In this document: positions 1 to 5,626 of the stretch, piece after piece
Position numbering within the stretch: the stretch's first letter is position 1
How the letters are laid out: each line of letters starts with the position of its first letter
Assembly: GCA_046047235.1 (NCBI GenBank)
Contig: JBJOII010000174.1
Coordinates: 1-7,238 of the forward strand
Length of the DNA: 7,238 nt
Direction: 5' to 3'
DNA from: JBMTVN01 sp046047235
Lineage (GTDB): Bacteria > Verrucomicrobiota > Verrucomicrobiia > Limisphaerales > JAHDYP01
The notes under the pieces: model-generated
Told to the model about the DNA's origin: nothing
What the model saw: the letters and a program-made list of their open reading frames with translations, nothing else
Database searches by the model: none
Program-made: the position numbers and the translations under genes

Positions 1-788
1 CTTCCGGTATGAACAGCCTGCCCCGTCAATACCGACACCACGGAGAACTCGCGCTCTCCATTGTCGCCCACCAGGAAGCGCTTCGTGGTCTCCGGCAGAA
101 AGCCGGCATGATTCATGATCAACCCGGTAGGGGATGCCTCCAGCCTTAAACCCACAGCCGATTGCCCCGAGACAAGCTGCAACCGCGCATCCGCCCAATC
201 CGCATGGTCGGCATAAAAACCATCCTCCCCTCCGTCCACCACCAACTCCAACTCCCGCACGTCCAGAACCGTCAACTCTATCCGCCGCGGCTCACTGCGC
301 TCATCCATCCACCCGGTGTCGTGCACTTCAACCCCGTCAGCCAACACCCGGAAACGCACTGTCGCGCCTTGACGCAAATCCAGGACATCCCCGTTTCCCG
401 CATACAGATACTGCGGCAAGCCCACCGGCGCTTTCGCCCCATCGGGCGTCCCGTACCTGGCTTGAACCTCCGCGTCTACACCGACAGTGGCCTCAAACCG
501 CGCAGCCCGGCCGCCCAGTGACAGGGTTAGCCGCGAGGGCGCATGCGTCCCAAGCCCATGCCCAAATTCCTTGCCCGCGATCCTGAGCGTGCCCTTGCCA
601 TAAGACTGGTTGCGGTTCGGTGGCCCATACGGGTTGGCAATAAAACCCTGCGCCACCTCATCCAACCACACCCACTCAGGCCCCTGAACCTCATCCGCCG
701 CCGCGCACTGCCCACAGAGCAGGGGAAGCACACCCCAGAACAGAACCGCCATCCAATGAAGGAAACGTGCAACCTTAATCATAGACAT
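1..788 (-). CDS. Secreted NPCBM-domain protein, probable GH9-type glycoside hydrolase, N-terminal part
   Basis: Only the first 262 residues are in the window; the frame is open to the left edge with no stop. Residues 1-31 look like a type I signal peptide: basic residues at 5 and 8, a hydrophobic core at 9-25, and likely cleavage after Ala29-Ala30-Ala31. Residues about 37-205 match an NPCBM carbohydrate-binding module, with GHGLGTHA at 76-83, a central ADG, and a closing DHADWADARL at 194-203. From about 222 the motif NHAGFLPETTKRFLV (226-240) resembles the start of the Ig-like CelD_N domain that precedes GH9 catalytic domains. The catalytic part is outside the window, so GH9 is inference; another hydrolase or a binding protein is possible. 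The ATG at 788 overlaps the TGA of the upstream alanine dehydrogenase by one base (TGATG). A second in-frame ATG at 782 also fits the signal peptide. The product probably acts outside the cytoplasm on polysaccharide. Confidence 0.8.
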   Translation of the reverse strand, partial: MSMIKVARFLHWMAVLFWGVLPLLCGQCAAADEVQGPEWVWLDEVAQGFIANPYGPPNRNQSYGKGTLRIAGKEFGHGLGTHAPSRLTLSLGGRAARFEATVGVDAEVQARYGTPDGAKAPVGLPQYLYAGNGDVLDLRQGATVRFRVLADGVEVHDTGWMDERSEPRRIELTVLDVRELELVVDGGEDGFYADHADWADARLQLVSGQSAVGLRLEASPTGLIMNHAGFLPETTKRFLVGDNGEREFSVVSVLTGQAVHTG

Positions 789-1867
789 CAAGTCTCAAAA
801 CTCCGCGCCACCGCCGGATGCACAATCCGCCCACCCTGAACGTTGATCGCACTCCGAACCTCAGGAAATTGCTCGCACGCCCCCTCCAATCCCAGATCCG
901 CCAACGCCTGCACATACCGGAAGGTCGCATGCGCCAACGCCTGCGTCGCCGTGCGGGCATACGCCCCGGGCATGTTCGCCACACAATAATGCTGCACGCC
1001 CTCCTCCACAAAAACCGGGTCCCGATGTGTGGTAACTCTCGACGTCTCGGCACACCCTCCCTGGTCAATCGCTATGTCCACAAAAACACTGCCCGGCCGC
1101 ATCTGCCGCAGAAACTCGCGTCGAATCAACCGCGGCGCCCGCGCGCCCGGAATCAAAACCGCGCCAATCAAAAGGTCCACCCGCGGCAGTATCTGCAGCA
1201 ACTCGTCCTCACTCGAATACAGGGTGTGCGCAGTATGCAGGGTGATATCCAGAAACCGCATCCGCTCAACATCCACCTCCAGTATGGTCACGTCCGCCCC
1301 CAGCCCCGCAGCCATCCGCGCCGCATTGATCCCCGATGTCCCCCCACCCAAAACCACCACACGCCCGGGCAATACCCCGGGCACCCCACCCAGCAAAACC
1401 CCGCTCCCGCCCTGGTGCTTCGCCAAATGATACCCCCCCACCAGCACCGACATCCGACCCGCAATCTCACTCATCGGCTCCAGCAACGGCAACCGACGGT
1501 TCACCTCCAATGTCTCGTAACCCAAGGCCGTCACCCCGGAATCCTGCAACCCCTGCGCCAACGCCCGGTCAGCCGCCAAATGCAAATAGGTGAAAAGGAT
1601 TTGCCCCGCCCGTAACAAGGGCAACTCCTGCGGCTGCGGCTCCTTGACCTTGACCACCAGCTCCGCCTCACCAAAAACCGCCTCAGCCTCGCCCACCAAC
1701 CGGCCCCCGGCCCGCTCATAATCCCCATCCGGATACCCCGCATCCATCCCCGCACCCCGCTGCACCAACACAACATGCCCACGCTGCACCAACTGATACA
1801 CCGCAGAAGGGAGCAGGGCGACGCGATGCTCCTCGTTCTTTACCTCACGAGGTAGTCCAAGAATCAT
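788..1867 (-). CDS. ald: Alanine dehydrogenase (NAD-dependent)
   Basis: At 359 residues this is close to the usual length of about 370. The enzyme reversibly converts L-alanine, NAD+ and water to pyruvate, ammonia and NADH in the cytoplasm. The N-terminal AlaDh/PNT domain begins GLPREVKNEEHRV, and residues expected for pyruvate binding and catalysis are present: Arg15, Lys75 (in VKVKEP) and His96 (in FTYLHL). A Rossmann segment at about 170-200 has VVLGGGTSG, giving GxGxxG at 174-179, followed by an acidic stretch (ILEVD) that would contact the NAD ribose. Asp269, in VDIAIDQGG, matches the conserved catalytic aspartate. The family hallmark near the C-terminus reads NMPGAYARTAT here rather than the common NMPGAVPRTST. 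The single-chain length and lack of membrane segments argue against a transhydrogenase alpha subunit. There is no good Shine-Dalgarno sequence; a GAGG lies 19 bases upstream, which is too far. The stop codon overlaps the ATG of the secreted NPCBM gene. Confidence 0.95.
   Translation of the reverse strand: MILGLPREVKNEEHRVALLPSAVYQLVQRGHVVLVQRGAGMDAGYPDGDYERAGGRLVGEAEAVFGEAELVVKVKEPQPQELPLLRAGQILFTYLHLAADRALAQGLQDSGVTALGYETLEVNRRLPLLEPMSEIAGRMSVLVGGYHLAKHQGGSGVLLGGVPGVLPGRVVVLGGGTSGINAARMAAGLGADVTILEVDVERMRFLDITLHTAHTLYSSEDELLQILPRVDLLIGAVLIPGARAPRLIRREFLRQMRPGSVFVDIAIDQGGCAETSRVTTHRDPVFVEEGVQHYCVANMPGAYARTATQALAHATFRYVQALADLGLEGACEQFPEVRSAINVQGGRIVHPAVARSFET
801..804 (-). promoter_or_regulatory. 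Candidate Shine-Dalgarno GGAG for the NPCBM gene
   Basis: On the minus strand GGAG lies inside the last codons of ald, 12 bases before the ATG at 788 and 18 before the in-frame ATG at 782. The shorter spacing favours 788, but both are longer than ideal. Re-initiation by ribosomes ending at the ald TGA (TGATG overlap) may matter more than this site. Confidence 0.3.
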
Positions 1868-1939
1868 AGTCGAAGAAAACTTGCCGCCTCATCCGCTCGT
1901 CCGCAAGGGTCGCCCCCGCCAAACGCCGCAGCGCAATGC

Positions 1940-2635
1940 CTACTTCAACTCCCGAACCCGCAGGTTCCGGAATCGATAAGTCTGGCCCTTCTCACCATGA
2001 TGCTGAATCGCCAGATAGCCCTCCGCATCCATCGAGTCATGGTAGTCCGTCACCAACACGCCGTTCACCTCCACCTGAAGATGGTCTCCCACACAGGTAA
2101 TACGGTAATGGTTCCAATCGCTCCGCTTGAACGCATCCCGCACTTCCTCCCGCTTAAAATGAGCCTGGGATTCCTGCTCCCGTGCAAGCGCACCCTCGTC
2201 CTGCGTCCGCCCCGATTGGCTCGGCCATAACCACCCTCGCCGACCCTCGTCATATAACCCCCCGGACCAGCGCCGATCTGACCCGTCCACCTCCGCCTGA
2301 TACCCATACACCCGGTTCTTCTCCGCATGACAACGGAACATAAACCCGGAATTCGCCTGCCCCTCAGGCAATAACACCTCCCCCTCAAAAACGAAATCGC
2401 CGTAGACCTTGTCGGTCACGAGAAAAAACTTCTTGTCCGCCGTCAGGTGCACCTCATCCCCCACCACCTCCGACTTGCCCCAGTCATAAGGGTTGTGCCA
2501 CCCCTCCAGCCCGGAACCCGGCATCAGGGACACACCCCCGCCTCCCTTGCCCACGGTATGACATCCGGAAACAGCCACCAGCATGCCCAGCCCTAAAACG
2601 CCTCCGCTTAAACGAGTCAAAATCGAAGTTGTCAT
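1940..2635 (-). CDS. DUF1080 (3-keto-disaccharide hydrolase-type) lipoprotein
   Basis: This 231-residue protein starts with a lipoprotein signal: Arg8, a hydrophobic stretch at 11-22, and the lipobox VSGC with Cys25 as the lipidated residue, followed by a Gly-rich linker (30-34). The rest matches the concanavalin-like DUF1080 fold, with NSGFMFR at 95-101, GYQAEVD at 111-117, SGGLYDEGRRGWL at 124-136, WNHYRI at 174-179, VNGVLVTDY at 190-198 and a final GYLAIQHHGEKGQTYRFRNL segment followed by RVREL. The family is abundant in Planctomycetota and Verrucomicrobiota, and some members hydrolyse 3-keto-glycosides. Activity of this member is inference; many are known only as sugar-binding or hydrolase-like. 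It should sit in the periplasm or outer membrane. It lies 71 bases downstream of the radical SAM gene and 72 upstream of ald, all same strand, so co-transcription is possible. No Shine-Dalgarno sequence is visible; the start is chosen because it gives a complete lipoprotein signal. Confidence 0.9.
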   Translation of the reverse strand: MTTSILTRLSGGVLGLGMLVAVSGCHTVGKGGGGVSLMPGSGLEGWHNPYDWGKSEVVGDEVHLTADKKFFLVTDKVYGDFVFEGEVLLPEGQANSGFMFRCHAEKNRVYGYQAEVDGSDRRWSGGLYDEGRRGWLWPSQSGRTQDEGALAREQESQAHFKREEVRDAFKRSDWNHYRITCVGDHLQVEVNGVLVTDYHDSMDAEGYLAIQHHGEKGQTYRFRNLRVRELK

Positions 2636-2637
2636 GA

Positions 2638-2650
2638 TCAGTCAGTCAGT
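2638..2650. repeat. Short tetranucleotide tandem repeat (TCAG x3 + T)
   Basis: Three perfect TCAG units plus one base lie 3-15 bases upstream of the DUF1080 start codon, read as ACTGACTGACTGA on the coding strand. They occupy the place where a ribosome binding site would be. Three units is too few to claim a phase-variable tract; chance is possible. Confidence 0.6.
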
Positions 2651-2706
2651 TTGGATCTCGGGAAAGAATAGGCCTTCACCCCAACGATGCGACGCCAAAA
2701 ACGGAA

Positions 2707-3591
2707 TTATTCGAAGACATGCACCTTCAGCCCGGTCCGATCCCTCACCACACCCGCCAAACGCTCCAACTCCCCACGCGTCAACCGGGTCGCATACACC
2801 TCCGGTGTCGGCCTCGCCACGGTATACAAATGCACCTCCACAATCCTCCCCCCACCATCCAGGATCTCACGCAGCCGATCACAATAAGCCAAAAGCTCCT
2901 CCTCGGACATCATCTCCCCATGCACCCGCAACAGCAGGGTCTGAATCACAATCGGCCGCACCCGCGCCGTCAAAAGCAGATTCGACCGGATCCGGCCAAA
3001 ACTCACCCGGGTCCGGTTCACCAAACGATAATAACGCTCCGTCCCCGCATCCAACTTCGCCCAAACCTCGCCGCCATTCCCATCCATTAACTCCAATCCC
3101 TCCCTCACATCCCGCTTGTCCAACCCCGCCGCATCCGTGATCAAAACCAGCTTGGTGGAATCCAACCGGTGCTCCCGCCGTATATCCACCGCCACCCGCA
3201 CGGCATCCGAAAAGTTGGGAATCATGGTCGGCTCGCCATCCCCACTAAAGGCAATATCCTTAATCTCGCGCTGCACCCGCAAGGGCAGGGGAGCAAACCG
3301 CGCCTCACCCGCCAACCCGCCCCCGCGGACGTAGCGAACCATGCCCTCCAGCTCACGTCGCACCTGCAACAGGTCCAGCACGGTCGTCCGGGGGGGATTC
3401 ACCCGGTCCACCTCGCAATATATACAGTCGAAGTTACAGCGCTTGTCCGGATTCAGATTCACCCCGATCGACAACCCGCCCGACCGCCGCGAAATCACCG
3501 GATACACATACGTAAACAGGTGATAGTCCCGCGAATGGTCCTTCACCGCATCCCAGTCCGGCCGGATGGCACTGTCGCTGTCATCTACCAT
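2707..3591 (-). CDS. Radical SAM protein, COG0731 (TYW1-related Fe-S oxidoreductase) type
   Basis: This is a 294-residue cytoplasmic enzyme. The radical SAM cluster motif CNFDCIYC gives Cys52, Cys56 and Cys59 (CX3CX2C), which would ligate a 4Fe-4S cluster that cleaves S-adenosylmethionine. It sits in a VNLNPDKRCNFDCIYCEV context typical of the COG0731 group related to wybutosine-synthesis TYW1. The SAM-binding GGEP-like motif is present as FSGDGEPT at 115-122. KLDAGTERYYRLVN and a late VHLYTVARPTPE segment also fit the group. The substrate is unknown: bacterial members of this group are mostly uncharacterised, and tRNA wyosine chemistry should not be assumed. No flavodoxin domain, SPASM domain or extra cysteine cluster is visible. 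The frame is open upstream to 3667 but has no ATG, GTG or TTG there, so 3591 is the best start. It leads the minus-strand gene row and diverges from the beta-barrel gene. Confidence 0.88.
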   Translation of the reverse strand: MVDDSDSAIRPDWDAVKDHSRDYHLFTYVYPVISRRSGGLSIGVNLNPDKRCNFDCIYCEVDRVNPPRTTVLDLLQVRRELEGMVRYVRGGGLAGEARFAPLPLRVQREIKDIAFSGDGEPTMIPNFSDAVRVAVDIRREHRLDSTKLVLITDAAGLDKRDVREGLELMDGNGGEVWAKLDAGTERYYRLVNRTRVSFGRIRSNLLLTARVRPIVIQTLLLRVHGEMMSEEELLAYCDRLREILDGGGRIVEVHLYTVARPTPEVYATRLTRGELERLAGVVRDRTGLKVHVFE

Positions 3592-3597
3592 GGCGGC

Positions 3598-3625
3598 AAC
3601 ATACGCAGCCCCGGCCGTCCCGCAA
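3598..3625 (-). promoter_or_regulatory. Candidate promoter for the radical SAM gene
   Basis: On the minus strand TTGCGG (3625-3620), a 16-base spacer and TATGTT (3603-3598) resemble weak -35 and -10 boxes, with 3 of 6 and 4 of 6 consensus bases. The -10 box ends only 6 bases before the ATG at 3591, so transcription would begin at or next to the start codon (a leaderless mRNA). The match is weak. Confidence 0.25.
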
Positions 3626-3633
3626 AGCGGAAC
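3617..3633. promoter_or_regulatory. Inverted repeat in the divergent spacer, possible operator
   Basis: The sequence GTCCCGCAAAGCGGAAC has seven-base arms around an AAA centre with one mismatched pair (C3619 and A3631). It overlaps the candidate -35 box of the minus-strand promoter and lies upstream of the plus-strand one, where a regulator could act on both. In GC-rich DNA such a repeat can occur by chance, and no regulator gene is in the window. Confidence 0.25.
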
Positions 3634-3645
3634 CGGAGCCGCGGG

Positions 3646-3673
3646 TTGCGATTCTGCTGATTCCGCCTATATT
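3646..3673 (+). promoter_or_regulatory. Candidate sigma70-type promoter for the barrel/exporter row
   Basis: TTGCGA (3646-3651), a 16-base spacer and TATATT (3668-3673) fit a sigma70-type promoter; the -10 box differs from TATAAT at one base. It is one of the few AT-rich spots in the spacer. The ATG at 3684 starts 11 bases after the end of the -10 box, so the transcript would have only a few leader bases. No Shine-Dalgarno sequence is present, consistent with that. Confidence 0.4.
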
Positions 3674-3683
3674 CGCGCCCAAC

Positions 3684-4574
3684 ATGCGTTCGCTCATCCG
3701 CCATCTTGCCTGCCTGAATCTCGCGCTCGTCCCCCTCCTCCAAGCCCAACCCGCCGGTGTCGGCGGCCCCGGCTCTGTCCTCACCCGCATGGATGCCACC
3801 ATCAGCCATACCGGGGCAGGGGATGTCGAACGCAAGGCCGGCACCGGACAAGCCGCAGCCACGCTGTCCAGCGCCTCAGCCGCAGTCTATTACCAGTTAA
3901 ACGATCATCTCAGCCTCGGTGCCGGCCCCTTCTGGCAGGGCCTCTGGATCGACCACGACGGCAACGCCCCCCTCCCAGACCACGCCCACGGCCTCGGCCT
4001 CCGCCTAGCCGGCATGTGGAAACCCGCCGATGCCTGGAGTCTGCGCGTCGATGTTCGCCCCGGTGTCTATAGCGATTGGCAGGATCTGGACGGCTCAGAC
4101 CTGAACCTCCCCGCCCTCGTCGCAGTCGGCTATCAGGTCAATACCAACCTCCTTCTGGTCGCCGGAATCAATATCAACCCCTGGAGCCGCCTCGCCACGA
4201 TCGGCGGTCCCGGCGTCTGGTGGCGCTTCGCCGAAGACTGGACCCTCAATCTCGTCCTGCCAAAACCCACGCTCGAATACAGCCTCTCCAGTAATTGGAT
4301 CACGTTCGTCGGAGGCGAAATCACCGGCGGAGCCTTCCGGGTCGCCGAGGATTTCGGAGATCCTTACGGCCGCTCCAACCTGAATGGCGAAAAGTTCGCC
4401 TACCGCGAACTCCGGGCATCCGGCGGCCTCCGCTACAAACTAGGACCCTTCTGGGGCGCCTCCCTGGAAGCCGGTTACGCCTTCAACCGCCAGTTCGAAT
4501 TCCGCGAAGCCGACTGGCAGTTCCGCACCGACCCCGCACCCTTCGTCCGCCTCGGACTGCAAGGCGCTTTCTAG
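3684..4574 (+). CDS. Predicted outer-membrane beta-barrel protein (DUF6268-like)
   Basis: This 296-residue protein has a type I signal peptide (Arg2 and Arg6, hydrophobic core 8-19, likely cleavage after LLQA at 18-21). The mature part is rich in alternating hydrophobic and polar strands with aromatic girdles, for example AAVYYQLNDHLSLGAGPFW at 66-84, LVAVGYQVNTNLLLVAGI at 145-162 and WGASLEAGYAFNRQFEF at 257-273. It ends VRLGLQGAF, with a C-terminal Phe as expected of an outer-membrane strand recognised by the BAM complex. The pattern fits DUF6268-type barrels, whose function is unknown. Assignment is by overall appearance, so the family name is less certain than the barrel call. It precedes the adaptor, ATPase and permease genes by 65 bases on the same strand. 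It shows none of the long helices of TolC, so it is not an obvious tunnel protein. The start is set by the signal peptide. Confidence 0.75.
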   Translation: MRSLIRHLACLNLALVPLLQAQPAGVGGPGSVLTRMDATISHTGAGDVERKAGTGQAAATLSSASAAVYYQLNDHLSLGAGPFWQGLWIDHDGNAPLPDHAHGLGLRLAGMWKPADAWSLRVDVRPGVYSDWQDLDGSDLNLPALVAVGYQVNTNLLLVAGININPWSRLATIGGPGVWWRFAEDWTLNLVLPKPTLEYSLSSNWITFVGGEITGGAFRVAEDFGDPYGRSNLNGEKFAYRELRASGGLRYKLGPFWGASLEAGYAFNRQFEFREADWQFRTDPAPFVRLGLQGAF

Positions 4575-4602
4575 ACCCTCGGTCCATCGGCCGCCCCGCC
4601 TG

Positions 4603-4628
4603 CGTCCCTTGGACGTTGACGGCTCAAC
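4603..4628 (+). other. Two small adjacent hairpins in the barrel-adaptor gap
   Basis: CGTCC-CTT-GGACG (4603-4615) and GTTGA-CGGC-TCAAC (4615-4628) are perfect five-base-pair stems with 3- and 4-base loops; they share base 4615. They sit between the barrel stop and the adaptor start with no T-run after them, so they are not an ordinary intrinsic terminator. They could stabilise or process the mRNA, or be chance. Confidence 0.35.
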
Positions 4629-4639
4629 AGCCCGACCTC

Positions 4640-5626
4640 ATGCTCGGTCTCATGAGGATACCAGGTTACGCCAGGGTTTTGTGCGTCCTCAGTCTGATCC
4701 TGCTCTCCAGCTGCCAGCCCCAACCGCCAGGCTCGTTCTCCGGCTACGTCGAAGGGGAATATGTCTACGTCTCTGCTCCCTCAGGCGGACACCTGCTCAG
4801 GCTGCTCGTGAACCGCGGCGATGCGGTCACCAATCAACAATCTCTGTTCGAACTGGATCCCCAACCAGAATCCTCGGGCGTCCAGGCCGCCACAGCCCGC
4901 CTCGCCCAAGCAGAAGCCGACCTCGCCAATCGCCGCAAACCCCTCAGGGAATCCGAACTCCGCGCGCTCGAAACAGAACTCGAACGCCTCTCAGCCCTCC
5001 GTAACCTCGCCAGCAATAACCTCTCCCGTCGCCTCACCGCCGCAACCCAAAATTCCGGCGCCTTCTCCCCCGAGCAACTCGATGAAGCCACCTCAGCGCT
5101 CGCTGAACTGGAAGCCCGAATGGCCCGAAGCCAGGCCGAGCTCGACACAGCCCGCCTCGGCTCCCGCCCCGATGAAATCCAGCTCGCCCAAAAAATGGTG
5201 GAAATGCGCCGGCACGAACTCGAACAGGCCAACTGGGCGCTGAAACAAAAACAGGCCCTCGCCCCCGCTGATGGCCGAATCGAAGACACCCTCTATCGTG
5301 AAGGGGAATGGGTGCCCCCCAACGCTCCCGTCCTCTACCTGCTCCCACCAGAAAACCGCATCGTGCGGTTCTTCGTCAGCGAAACCCAACTCCACGAGTT
5401 CAATGTCGGAACCCCCGTCCTCATCTCCTGGGACGGCGCCAAGCTCCCTGCCAAAGGCACGGTCCGCTTCATCGCCTCGCAAGCAGAATATACCCCGCCC
5501 GTCATCTATAGCCGGCAAACCCGCAGCCAGCTGGTCTTCCTCCTGGAAGCCGCGTTCAACCCCGACCAACCCGACCTCCCCGCAGTCGGTCAGCCAGTCG
5601 ATGTCACCCCCACCATCCGTCCATGA
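4640..5626 (+). CDS. HlyD-family (YbhG-type) periplasmic adaptor lipoprotein
   Basis: This is a 328-residue membrane fusion protein that would link the ABC permease to the outer part of the envelope. A short basic start and hydrophobic stretch (13-22) lead to the lipobox LSSC with Cys25, so the adaptor is lipid-anchored rather than membrane-spanning. Residues 33-73 are the first half of the lipoyl-like domain (GYVEGEYVYVSAPSGG, then VNRGDAV). Residues about 80-205 form a charged, Leu/Ala-rich coiled-coil hairpin including LGSRPDEIQLAQ. APADGRIEDTLYREGEWV (208-225) completes the lipoyl half, followed by the beta-barrel domain (FFVSETQLHEFNVGTPV) and EYTPPVIYSRQTRSQLVF at 283-300, typical of YbhG-like adaptors. 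The frame stays open upstream to 4295 inside the barrel gene, but only ATG 4640 (or 4652, giving 324 residues) gives a lipoprotein signal. No Shine-Dalgarno sequence is visible. Its TGA overlaps the ATPase ATG (ATGA). Confidence 0.92.
   Translation: MLGLMRIPGYARVLCVLSLILLSSCQPQPPGSFSGYVEGEYVYVSAPSGGHLLRLLVNRGDAVTNQQSLFELDPQPESSGVQAATARLAQAEADLANRRKPLRESELRALETELERLSALRNLASNNLSRRLTAATQNSGAFSPEQLDEATSALAELEARMARSQAELDTARLGSRPDEIQLAQKMVEMRRHELEQANWALKQKQALAPADGRIEDTLYREGEWVPPNAPVLYLLPPENRIVRFFVSETQLHEFNVGTPVLISWDGAKLPAKGTVRFIASQAEYTPPVIYSRQTRSQLVFLLEAAFNPDQPDLPAVGQPVDVTPTIRP

Noticed and set aside
134..586. Plus-strand ORFs opposite the NPCBM gene
   Set aside because: The minus-strand frame over this stretch is open throughout and encodes a recognisable NPCBM domain; the plus-strand products are low-complexity Pro/Arg/His.
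703..720. Lipobox in the NPCBM protein (Cys25 or Cys28)
   Set aside because: Residues before the cysteines (PLL and AGQ-like contexts) do not fit the lipobox; AAA followed by Asp fits ordinary signal peptidase cleavage better.
818..1615. Long plus-strand ORF (265 codons) opposite ald
   Set aside because: It is the antisense of a clearly conserved enzyme; its product is Arg/Pro/His/Gln-rich with no recognisable domain, as expected from the C-rich strand.
1873..1907. Possible terminator between the DUF1080 gene and ald: CTTGC/GCAAG (1903-1907 and 1880-1884) followed on the minus strand by TTTTCTT
   Set aside because: The stem is only 5 bp with an 18-base loop, and the T-run is interrupted; too weak to call.
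3566..4072. Plus-strand ORF across the divergent spacer and the barrel gene
   Set aside because: It overlaps the barrel gene in another frame and its product is Arg/Pro-rich with no domain.
4295..4639. Upstream extension of the adaptor frame to an ATG at 4295
   Set aside because: It would overlap the barrel gene by 280 bases and place about 115 Arg/Pro-rich residues before an evident lipoprotein signal. The start at 4640 is far more likely.
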